64,000 bases of DNA. Origin: Bacillota bacterium. Its GTDB lineage: Bacteria; Bacillota; Clostridia; Acetivibrionales; JAFADI01. A model generated the notes under the pieces. That model had not been told where the DNA came from and did no database searches. It saw only the letters and a list, made by a program, of their open reading frames with translations. The stretch covers positions 1-64,000 of the forward strand of contig JAFADI010000100.1 in assembly GCA_023424965.1 (NCBI GenBank), read 5' to 3'. The position numbers were made by a program, and so were the translations under genes. This document shows positions 25,867-33,236 of the stretch, in pieces (the first letter of the stretch is position 1; every line of letters starts with the position of its first letter).

Positions 25867-26988
25867 CTATTCCCCCTGTCCCGCTATGCTTATTAAATCC
25901 CCGTCCTGCAGGCTGTTAAGGTTGGTTACAATGATCCCCTCCCCTTTAATGATGCCGGATTTCACCTCAGCCAGGTCCTTTGAAATTTCTCCAATGGATA
26001 CGCTCCGTTTGCGTGCCGTACCGTCTTCCACCACAAATACGCTGTAATCCCCTTCTCCCCCCAGGAGCGCTTCCACGGGGATTACAACGGCTTCCCTTTT
26101 CTGTCCGCTGCTTATTTCCACCCTGGCAAAAGCGCCGGGGCGCAGGGCCAGGTCTTTATTGTCCACCAGCACTTCACAGTTGACAACCCTGGATGCGGGG
26201 TTTGCCGATACTCCAATGCTTTTCACAACTCCTTCGTATGTTCCGGAGTCGCCGTCGGAAAGCTTTACAAGGGCTTTCTGCCCTGTTTTTATGTAGTTTA
26301 CCTCATTCTGCTCCACCTGGATAACCGCATGGATGGAGGATATGTTCTTCACCTTCGCCAGAACCATCCCGGGGGAAACAAACTGTCCAAGGCTTACGCC
26401 TTTGTCGTCCACCGTGCCGGCGATGGGAGCCCGGACCACCGTGTTGTCCAGGTTGTCCTTCAGGATTCCTATATTGATCTTCGCGGATTCCATATCGGCC
26501 CTGGCTACTTTTAAAGCCGTATCGGCATTTTCCAGATTTACCTGGGTGGCGCCTCCCTGCTCAAACAGGACCTTGGTTCTGTCATAGCTGCGCTGCGAGG
26601 CTTCGAGGTTTGCCTGAAGCTTGGGAAGGTTGGCTTCTGCCGCTTTCAGCTGATTGCTGATGTCCTGGCTGTCCAGTAAAATCAGGGAATCATCCTTTCC
26701 AACGCTTTTGCCGTTTTCAAATAAAATCCCCACCACCTTTCCTCCCAGCTTGGTGCTGACAATGCCTTCGGAGGAGGGCTCCAACGTGGCCTTGAAGGTC
26801 ATGCCGGAGGTCTTTTCCACGGTTTTTGCCTCCTGGACCCTCACCATGGTTTTTACGGCTTCCGGTGCATTTGCCTGCACTTCCCTGTTCAGCCCCGGAA
26901 AAGAGCTTTTGTTTGTATAAAACACGGCCCCTGCAACCAGAACAGCAATGATTACCCCATAAATGATTATTTTTTTCGTCCTGTTCAT
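25867..26988 (-). CDS. RND efflux periplasmic-adaptor-type (MFP) subunit
   Basis: The 373-residue membrane fusion protein has an N-terminal membrane anchor (IIIYGVIIAVLVAGAVFYT), then a split lipoyl domain and a coiled-coil hairpin (about residues 95-165, with AEANLPKLQANLEASQRSYDRTK). The second lipoyl half is VVRAPIAGTVDDKGVSLGQFVSPG, followed by a beta-barrel region. AAGGAGA before the ATG at 26988 supports this start over one six codons earlier. It is co-transcribed with the RND pump. In a Gram-positive-type envelope the adaptor would extend into the wall rather than a periplasm. Confidence 0.92.
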   Translation of the reverse strand: MNRTKKIIIYGVIIAVLVAGAVFYTNKSSFPGLNREVQANAPEAVKTMVRVQEAKTVEKTSGMTFKATLEPSSEGIVSTKLGGKVVGILFENGKSVGKDDSLILLDSQDISNQLKAAEANLPKLQANLEASQRSYDRTKVLFEQGGATQVNLENADTALKVARADMESAKINIGILKDNLDNTVVRAPIAGTVDDKGVSLGQFVSPGMVLAKVKNISSIHAVIQVEQNEVNYIKTGQKALVKLSDGDSGTYEGVVKSIGVSANPASRVVNCEVLVDNKDLALRPGAFARVEISSGQKREAVVIPVEALLGGEGDYSVFVVEDGTARKRSVSIGEISKDLAEVKSGIIKGEGIIVTNLNSLQDGDLISIAGQGE

Positions 26989-27024
26989 CCTAAATCTCCT
27001 TTTCATTCACTCCGGAAGTATAAA

Positions 27025-27038
27025 CGAACTCCCGTTCA
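27025..27038. promoter_or_regulatory. Probable TetR operator, upstream of the adaptor-pump operon
   Basis: CGAAC-TCCC-GTTCA is a 14-base dyad (one mismatch from TGAAC...GTTCA). It matches the dyad ahead of the tetR gene and is flanked by similar bases (AAAC/AAAT before, CTATT/CCAAT after). It lies between tetR and the adaptor gene. Confidence 0.6.
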
Positions 27039-27055
27039 CTATTGGCGCAAAAAAA

Positions 27056-27643
27056 TTAGATAAACCGTTTGTCTATATCATTAAAGTATATGATGATCAA
27101 CTGCCGGATAAGATTCTTAATTTTGTTTTCATCATCATATTGCTTTAGAATAATAAATAGTCCTTCCATAAACGTGGAAGCCATTACGTAGAAAATAAAA
27201 TCGTCCTTGATCTGAACCCGATTGGCCTCCAGTGCCGGCAAAAGCATTTCCTCTATGCTCTTTTTCACATACAGGACGAAGTATTCCTTTGTGCCGGCAT
27301 ATTTTGTACCGCTGCTTTTATCCACCAGGATCATCAACTGGAGCTTGTATTCCTTCAATACCTCCATTACTTTTTCAACAATGCTTTCGAGGTACTCAGC
27401 GGTCTTTTTTGCTTCGCAGCTTTTTAATTCCCCCATTACCAGCGTTATTTCCCTGTATGCAGGGTCCAGCACCTCATTGAACAGCTGGTCCTTGCTCTCA
27501 AAATACCGGTACAGGTTTCCCAGGGCCACCCCCGAATTTTTTGCGATCTGGCGCATGGAGGCTTCATGGAATCCCTTTTCTCCGAATTCTTTCAGGGCGG
27601 CGGAAACAATTCTGTTTTTTACCTCATCTTTAAGGTATTGCAT
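27056..27643 (-). CDS. TetR family transcriptional regulator of the RND pump
   Basis: The 195-residue protein has an N-terminal helix-turn-helix, AALKEFGEKGFHEASMRQIAKNSGVALGNLYRYFESKDQLF, which is a standard TetR DNA-binding domain. The divergent ligand domain is all helical. The ATG at 27643 follows GGAGG; this ribosome site itself lies inside a TGAAC...GTTCA dyad. The downstream adaptor and pump genes have the same dyad before them. Repression of both units, relieved by a pump substrate, is the natural inference. Confidence 0.9.
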   Translation of the reverse strand: MQYLKDEVKNRIVSAALKEFGEKGFHEASMRQIAKNSGVALGNLYRYFESKDQLFNEVLDPAYREITLVMGELKSCEAKKTAEYLESIVEKVMEVLKEYKLQLMILVDKSSGTKYAGTKEYFVLYVKKSIEEMLLPALEANRVQIKDDFIFYVMASTFMEGLFIILKQYDDENKIKNLIRQLIIIYFNDIDKRFI

Positions 27644-27646
27644 AAA

Positions 27647-27660
27647 TGAACCTCCGTTCA
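27647..27660. promoter_or_regulatory. Probable TetR autoregulatory operator
   Basis: TGAAC-CTCC-GTTCA is a perfect dyad. It overlaps the Shine-Dalgarno sequence of the tetR gene and matches the dyad at 27025-27038. Confidence 0.6.
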
Positions 27661-27733
27661 CCAATACATAAATTCTAACTCTAAAATGGAAATTTGTAAA
27701 TACGAAAATGGAGAGAAAGAATTTTAACCGTAC

Positions 27734-28489
27734 CTACAGGAACAGTCTTATGGCGGCGATTGCCGTCATGGTGACGATTGCGATCCGGAAGTGATCCTCC
27801 TTCAGCTTCCTGATGAGGACAGCGCCCAGCAGAGCTCCCGCTGTAATTGCAGGTATCATGGCTCCTGCCGCCGCTACGGTCTTCAAAGTAATGTTGTGCC
27901 ACCAGAAAATCTGCAGGGGTAATTTGGTCAAATTGATGATCAGGAAAAACCAGGCGGTGGTCCCCATAAAATCATTCTTTTTGAAGCCCTTTGCCAGCAG
28001 GTAGATGCTGAAGATGGGTCCGGCGGCATTGCCGATCATGGAGGTAAAGCCGCAGAGGATTCCCGACAGGGCGTAAAGCCAGGCCTTCTCCGGAATCTTC
28101 AGGCTTTCTCCTTTGATCTCGGTGTAGATCAGAGCAATCAGACAAATTAAAACCGAAGCGGCGATAAGCGCTTTGAACTGCCTGTCATTTATCAAATTCC
28201 CTACGGCGGTACCCAGCAGCAGGCCCCCAAGGGTCCAGGGCAGAAGTCTTCTGATGTTGCCCCATTCCGCATGCCTGTTGTAATACCATATGGCAAAAAC
28301 GTCCCCGATTAAAAGCATGGGCAGCATGATTCCGGTGGAGTCCTTCCCTCCGAACACTCCGGCAACAATGGGAATAACAAGCATCATCAGTCCGCTGATT
28401 CCTGTCTTTGAAAAGCCTGTCAAAAATGCTGCCGCAATCATCCAAATCCATTGCTCCGTCGATAAGCCGAAAAAGTGGACCCATTCCAT
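27734..28489 (-). CDS. TSUP family (TauE/SafE-like) permease
   Basis: The 251-residue membrane protein has about eight hydrophobic segments. The family-type N-terminal repeat is AAFLTGFSKTGISGLMMLVIP, and the C-terminal counterpart begins GILCGFTSMIGNAAGPIFSIYLLA. TSUP proteins move sulfite, sulfonates or other organic anions; the substrate here cannot be read from sequence. ATG 28489 follows AGGAG; a longer frame has no ribosome site. A structured leader with three inverted repeats lies directly upstream. Confidence 0.88.
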   Translation of the reverse strand: MEWVHFFGLSTEQWIWMIAAAFLTGFSKTGISGLMMLVIPIVAGVFGGKDSTGIMLPMLLIGDVFAIWYYNRHAEWGNIRRLLPWTLGGLLLGTAVGNLINDRQFKALIAASVLICLIALIYTEIKGESLKIPEKAWLYALSGILCGFTSMIGNAAGPIFSIYLLAKGFKKNDFMGTTAWFFLIINLTKLPLQIFWWHNITLKTVAAAGAMIPAITAGALLGAVLIRKLKEDHFRIAIVTMTAIAAIRLFL

Positions 28490-28528
28490 AATCCCTGACT
28501 CCTGTCCAATAAATATGTGCTTTGCCAC

Positions 28529-28649
28529 TTATACCAAAAACACGAAAGGGTTTATGGTATAATGGCGCAAGTGCATTTCGGCATAGCCGAAAATCTTGCA
28601 CACGCATAAATTCTATAATAACCGCGTCAATCAATTCAGCGGTTATTAT
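28529..28649 (-). promoter_or_regulatory. Three stacked inverted repeats upstream of the TSUP gene
   Basis: In transcription order these are ATAATAACCGC...GCGGTTATTAT (28649-28615), GCAAG...TTTCGGC-TAT-GCCGAAA...CTTGC (28599-28567) and TTATACCA-N18-TGGTATAA (28562-28529). None carries a T-run. They may be operators, a structured leader, or an intercistronic element after the Spo0E-like gene. Confidence 0.5.
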
Positions 28650-28730
28650 ATCATATGGAATGTCCCTTCCAAAATTCAAATCTGCCGGATTCCGGCCCGT
28701 TTCCCCTCGCTGTCCCCACATAGCTTGTCT

Positions 28731-29051
28731 TTAATGCCTTTTATTCCTGCAGGCTTCCAGCCGGTTCACAATGCTGAAAATGCACTTGTCCGGCAGCGGC
28801 ACCCCGCCTTCTGAAACAAACCTGGTGATGTGGTACAGGTTTTTGTACTGAAGGAAGTAAGGCCTCGTCGGTTCCTCCCGGCTTTCCGGGATGGTATTCT
28901 CCTTCTCCTGCCCGGGCCTTTTCTCCTTAATGGATTGGAGTATAAGGAAATCCAGTTGCATGCTGACTTCGAGGATTTCCTCGTCGCTGTATTCTCCCGA
29001 TTCGATCATGTGGTTCAGCCTCTCACGCAATTGCTCCATTCTTTCTTTCAT
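28731..29051 (-). CDS. Spo0E-like aspartyl-phosphate phosphatase
   Basis: The 106-residue protein has a helical hairpin in its first half, with the motif SMQLDFLIL preceded by RERLNHMIESGEYSDEEILEV. This matches the Spo0E family (S-x-x-L-D core), which dephosphorylates Spo0A~P and delays sporulation. A C-terminal extension of about 50 residues is unlike the shortest family members. The ATG at 29051 follows GGGGTG. It indicates a spore-forming background. Confidence 0.75.
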   Translation of the reverse strand: MKERMEQLRERLNHMIESGEYSDEEILEVSMQLDFLILQSIKEKRPGQEKENTIPESREEPTRPYFLQYKNLYHITRFVSEGGVPLPDKCIFSIVNRLEACRNKRH

Positions 29052-29298
29052 AAAGACACCCCGCCCCTGTAATAGAGTCACAAAACATCCAAAATAGCTT
29101 TGATTCAACATTTCCACATAGCGACTTCAAATAGCGACAAATTTCTCTGTTGATAAAACATACCTGGCAGTACTGCATTACTATAGAAGGAAATCGGGAG
29201 AATAAGTGATGTGTCACAGATTTACAAAATCAACCATTATATATATTTTTTTACCACAATTCTACATTAATAAACACAAGATCATAGAATTTTGCGCG

Positions 29299-29340
29299 AA
29301 AAAAAGCAGCATCACACAGCAATGAGGTGCAATACTGCTT
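29299..29340 (-). terminator. Rho-independent terminator of zupT
   Basis: On the minus strand AGCAGTATTGCAC pairs with GTGTGATGCTGCT (three G-U pairs) around a nine-base loop and is followed by TTTTTT. Confidence 0.75.
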
Positions 29341-29373
29341 TCCGGGGGCTTATAGAATGAAGCTTTGCCTTCT

Positions 29374-30186
29374 TTAGATAAATAACAGGAGGCTCACCGC
29401 CATGACCATCATGCCGGCGATGGTACCGTAAATCGAAAGGTGGGCTTCTCCATACTCCCTTGCGGTGGGCAAAAGCTCATCGAGAGAAATGAAGACCATG
29501 ATTCCCGCCACAGCGGCAAACAGGACTCCAAAAACCACATCATTAAAAAACCTGAACAGGATCAGATAACCGATGATGGCTCCCACCGGTTCCGATAAAC
29601 CGGAGAGGAAGGAAAGCTTAAATGCCTTTTTCTTATCTCCCGTCGCGTAGAACACAGGGATGGAAACGGCAATGCCTTCCGGGATATTATGGATGGCGAT
29701 GGCCACCGCGATGGCGATCCCCAGGGAAGGGTCCTTGATTGCAGAGGTAAATGTGGCAAGACCCTCGGGAAAATTGTGGATGGCAATGGCAAGAGCGGTA
29801 AACATCCCCATTCGCATCAGCTTGCTGCGGTCCACTCCGCCGCCCGCCTGGTCCATCTCTTCCACCTTGCGGAACTCGTGAGGATTCTCTGCCGAAGGGA
29901 CAAACTTATCGATGGCGGCAATCAAAAACATGCCTCCGAAGAAGGCTGCCACCGTTGCCCAGGACCCGCCTGCCATTCCCAGAACCGCCACCAGGGAATC
30001 CTTGGCTTTGAAAAAGATCTCTACCATTGAAACATAAATCATAACTCCCGCCGAAAAGCCAAGTGCGATTGAGAGAAACTTTGTATTGGTCCTTTTCGTA
30101 AAAAATGCAAGAGCGCTTCCGATGCCTGTGGACAATCCTGCGAACAGCGTCAAGCCGAATGCCAGCAATAAATTGTTCAACTCCAT
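29374..30186 (-). CDS. zupT: ZIP family zinc transporter
   Basis: The 270-residue membrane importer of zinc and other divalent metals has eight predicted helices. The two metal-site signatures, IAIHNFPEGLATF and IAIHNIPEGIAVSIP, lie in helices 4 and 5. A second helix-5 to 6 element, SGLSEPVGAIIGY, is also present. GGGGG lies before ATG 30186. It stands alone with its own terminator. I do not see a Zur-type operator in the short upstream region. Confidence 0.93.
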   Translation of the reverse strand: MELNNLLLAFGLTLFAGLSTGIGSALAFFTKRTNTKFLSIALGFSAGVMIYVSMVEIFFKAKDSLVAVLGMAGGSWATVAAFFGGMFLIAAIDKFVPSAENPHEFRKVEEMDQAGGGVDRSKLMRMGMFTALAIAIHNFPEGLATFTSAIKDPSLGIAIAVAIAIHNIPEGIAVSIPVFYATGDKKKAFKLSFLSGLSEPVGAIIGYLILFRFFNDVVFGVLFAAVAGIMVFISLDELLPTAREYGEAHLSIYGTIAGMMVMAVSLLLFI

Positions 30187-30281
30187 TAAGTCAGTACCCC
30201 CTTCAGTATTTTCGCAGATTATTTACCACCTATATATTAATATATATCACATTTAGACTTCAAGATGAATCGTAAACGGCA

Positions 30282-31622
30282 TTACTTTTCCTCTTTTCCT
30301 TTTATAAATTCCTGAATTTTTTTGGCCGCATCCTCAAAGGCAGCTTCAGGGTATGCATTCCCCGCCAGTATCCGGGATATGGCTTCGGATTCCACCTCCG
30401 ACAGGCCCGGGTAAAAGGTAATGCTGGGCTCTGTCCTGCCAATATACAGGGAGCGGATGAGCAAATCAAATTCCGGATGGTCTCTCTGCATGAGGGGGTC
30501 CAGCAGAACGGATAATCTGGGAGGCGTCCCTCCGGCTTTTACATAGGCCTCCTTTCCAATCTCACTCATGAACCAGGAGAGAAATTTCCAGGCCTTCTTT
30601 TTGTGCAGGGAATTGGCATTGATTCCAAAGGTCCAGCTGTATCTCAGGGGAGTCCTGTAAATTTCCCCGTCTTTTTTCCTTACCCCCGGTATTAATGCCA
30701 ATTTGATTTCGTCTTTATACCTTCCGCTGCTGTTCTTTATTTCGTAATAGGCGGTATTCCACAGCGGCGCAGCCATGGCCGTGGTACCGTCCGCAAGGTT
30801 GGCCAGCACATCCTCGTCGCTCCATGAAAAGGTTTCAGGGCTTATAACCCCGCTTTGTTTCAGCTTGTGGATGAACTCTCCCGCGTTGATTGAATTCCGG
30901 TTGTTGATATAAATATTGTTGTTTTCATCCACCACATCCCCGTCAAAGGACCACAGAATACTGTTGAACTCCTTTGGAAGCTCCTCTACCGCACCGGAAA
31001 AGGAAGCTCCCCATTCTGTGGGCGACAGCGGGTTTATGGCCTTTGTATATTCTTTGGCTTTTTCAAGGTATTCCTCCCAGGTGCCGGGAGGATTCTCGAT
31101 CAGGTCACCCCGATAATACAGGAAATGGGTGATGATGTCGGTAGGAATCAGGTAAATATCCCCTTTGTAGCCGAAAAGCGAAAAAAAGTCCTCACTGCTT
31201 ATCTTGTCGCTGTAGATGTATTCACCCAGGGATTCAAGGGCTCCGGCTTCCGCCAGCATTCCCACATAGGTGTTGGGAATCAGCGCAATGTCTATTTCGC
31301 TGCTGCCTGCCAGCAGTTGGGTGGACATGGTGGTAAAGTAACTGTCACGGGAGATCTCTTTGATTTCAATGATCCCTCCCGTGGTCTCCTCATAGGTTGC
31401 GATGAGCTTTTTCAAAACGTCTTCTTCCAGCCCTGCCCTGCTCATGAGGACAATTTTCTCCATTGGTTCCGAAGGGTCCGCTCTTTTCTCTTCTCCGGCC
31501 TCCGGAGCTTTTTCATCCATACAGCCGTAGGAAGCCAGGAGTAGCAGTGCAATCCACAGCGTCAGGACATATTTGAAAATACATTTTTTACTCGTACATA
31601 TCCCCCCTGTCCACACCCGCAA
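30282..31622 (-). CDS. Extracellular solute-binding lipoprotein, family 1, linked to YesM/YesN
   Basis: The 446-residue sugar-binding-type lipoprotein has a hydrophobic signal followed by LLLASYGCMDE, a slightly atypical lipobox with the cysteine near residue 34. The mature part has the family-1 fold, with ATYEETTGGIIEIKE, GDIYLIPTDI and KKKAWKFLSWFM. No permease genes adjoin it. Its frame overlaps the 3' end of the yesN-type regulator gene by 35 bases. The start is taken as TTG 31622, eight bases after GGAG; a GTG two codons on is an alternative. It may act as the sensor subunit of the two-component pair. Confidence 0.85.
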   Translation of the reverse strand: MRVWTGGICTSKKCIFKYVLTLWIALLLLASYGCMDEKAPEAGEEKRADPSEPMEKIVLMSRAGLEEDVLKKLIATYEETTGGIIEIKEISRDSYFTTMSTQLLAGSSEIDIALIPNTYVGMLAEAGALESLGEYIYSDKISSEDFFSLFGYKGDIYLIPTDIITHFLYYRGDLIENPPGTWEEYLEKAKEYTKAINPLSPTEWGASFSGAVEELPKEFNSILWSFDGDVVDENNNIYINNRNSINAGEFIHKLKQSGVISPETFSWSDEDVLANLADGTTAMAAPLWNTAYYEIKNSSGRYKDEIKLALIPGVRKKDGEIYRTPLRYSWTFGINANSLHKKKAWKFLSWFMSEIGKEAYVKAGGTPPRLSVLLDPLMQRDHPEFDLLIRSLYIGRTEPSITFYPGLSEVESEAISRILAGNAYPEAAFEDAAKKIQEFIKGKEEK

Positions 31623-33216
31623 TTCCCTTACTCCTGCGGTATTCCATGGGGGTTATGCCTTCCAGTTCCTTAAACAGCTTGGTAAAATACCGGATGTCGG
31701 TATAGCCCACTTCCTCACTGATTTCATATATTTTCTTCCCGGAAACCGTCAGCAGTTCCCTGGCTTTTCTTATCCTCAGGTCAATCAGATATTTCGAAAA
31801 CAATTTTCCCGCCTGTTCCTTGAACATTTTGCTGAGGTAGGAGTATTCGATAAAAAACTTCTCCGATATTTTATACAGGGTCAATTCTTCATTGTAGTGC
31901 TGTTCGATATAGTTCAGAATGCTTTCCAGGGTCTTTTTTCTTTTGTCGGAGTTTTTCGCCCTTATGGCTTCAATCAGTGAACCTGTTGTTTCAAGGATGA
32001 AAGCCTTTACCAGCTCGATGCTTTTAACCTCATCAACCCTTTCATAAAGGCTTTTTCCGCCGTCCGCAGCAGAGTCGGCGTCATACCCTATATCCCTGGC
32101 GATTTCCAGGATGCAGTTGATGATATGCATGTTGAGGTACTTCAACTGCCTTAAGGACAAATGCATCTTTCCCGCCAAACCGAACAATTCATTGACGATT
32201 TCTTTGACTTTACCGCTGTCACAGAGATAAATGCTGTTGGCAAACAGCTTTTCTTTTTGTCCGAAGATGGAATCGGGAAGCTGGTATATTGCGCCCTCCC
32301 CGGTACAAACCTCATCCTTCCCCAGGAACATTTTCATTTCTACCTTTTCGTAAGCCTCCTGGTAGGCTTTCCCGAGCTCCCGGACCCCGTCATGGTTCCG
32401 GCTCATGCCCACAAACACTTCTGCATTCAGAAAATTGTTTACATGTCCTTTAATCATTTGTATAAGCCTGGCACTCTGATCGGAGTCGCATTTCATGTCC
32501 TCAATGACAAGCACGGACATATTGCCGCTGGTGGCAAACAGTTCATACCTTCCCGCACACACTTTGCTGCACTCGTCGATGATGTTGTTGATGCTGAACC
32601 TGAGAAGTTCAAGGTTAAAGCCTCTAAGCACCGCCTCATTCCTGCCTTCTTCCTTCAGGCCGAACACCGCTGTGAAATAGTTTCGGAAATCGATTTTGAG
32701 GTTGAGGGTTTTCAGCTTCAAATAGGCAGCTTCATCGTAATCGCTCATGGCAAGATTGTTTAAAAGCTTTTCTTTAATTGCCAGATTTCCTTCATTTATT
32801 TTTTGTTTAAGAATGTTTTCCTGCAGCTTTTTGTATTTGCGGCTTTCTACCAATTCCACCGCCTTTCTGACGACAGAATCCAGTTCATCTTCTTTAATGG
32901 GCTTTAGAAGATAATCAAACACGCCGATCCCCAGTGCCCTCCGTACCAGTGTAAATTCGTTAAACCCGCTTAGCACGATAACCACCGTGTCTCCGGCCTC
33001 TTCTTTAATGATGGAAGACAGCTGCAGACCATCGATGACAGGCATTTTGACATCGGTAATAACAATGTCCGGCCTTATATTCCTGGCAATCCGCAGCGCA
33101 TCCTCCCCGTCCGAGGCCTCGAAAGCCTCAAACATGGCATATTTCTCCTGCTTGAAATTGCAAAGAAGGGTATCCCTTATAATCTTTTCATCATCGGCAA
33201 TGACAATTTTATACAT
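31588..33216 (-). CDS. YesN-type response regulator with AraC DNA-binding domain
   Basis: The 542-residue protein has an N-terminal receiver (about 1-120) with VIADDE, phospho-aspartate in PDIVITDVKMPVIDG, and the lysine in FDYLLKPIKE. A long middle region of unknown structure follows. The C-terminal two-helix-turn-helix AraC domain (about 445-540) contains LTLYKISEKFFIEYSYLSKMFKEQAG and the classical IYEISEEVGYTDIRYFTKLFKELEGITPMEYR region. It is paired with the histidine kinase gene upstream, 20 bases away. Targets are probably the neighbouring carbohydrate genes. Confidence 0.93.
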   Translation of the reverse strand: MYKIVIADDEKIIRDTLLCNFKQEKYAMFEAFEASDGEDALRIARNIRPDIVITDVKMPVIDGLQLSSIIKEEAGDTVVIVLSGFNEFTLVRRALGIGVFDYLLKPIKEDELDSVVRKAVELVESRKYKKLQENILKQKINEGNLAIKEKLLNNLAMSDYDEAAYLKLKTLNLKIDFRNYFTAVFGLKEEGRNEAVLRGFNLELLRFSINNIIDECSKVCAGRYELFATSGNMSVLVIEDMKCDSDQSARLIQMIKGHVNNFLNAEVFVGMSRNHDGVRELGKAYQEAYEKVEMKMFLGKDEVCTGEGAIYQLPDSIFGQKEKLFANSIYLCDSGKVKEIVNELFGLAGKMHLSLRQLKYLNMHIINCILEIARDIGYDADSAADGGKSLYERVDEVKSIELVKAFILETTGSLIEAIRAKNSDKRKKTLESILNYIEQHYNEELTLYKISEKFFIEYSYLSKMFKEQAGKLFSKYLIDLRIRKARELLTVSGKKIYEISEEVGYTDIRYFTKLFKELEGITPMEYRRSKGIAGVDRGDMYE

Positions 33217-33236
33217 GACGGCACCCCCATACAGAT

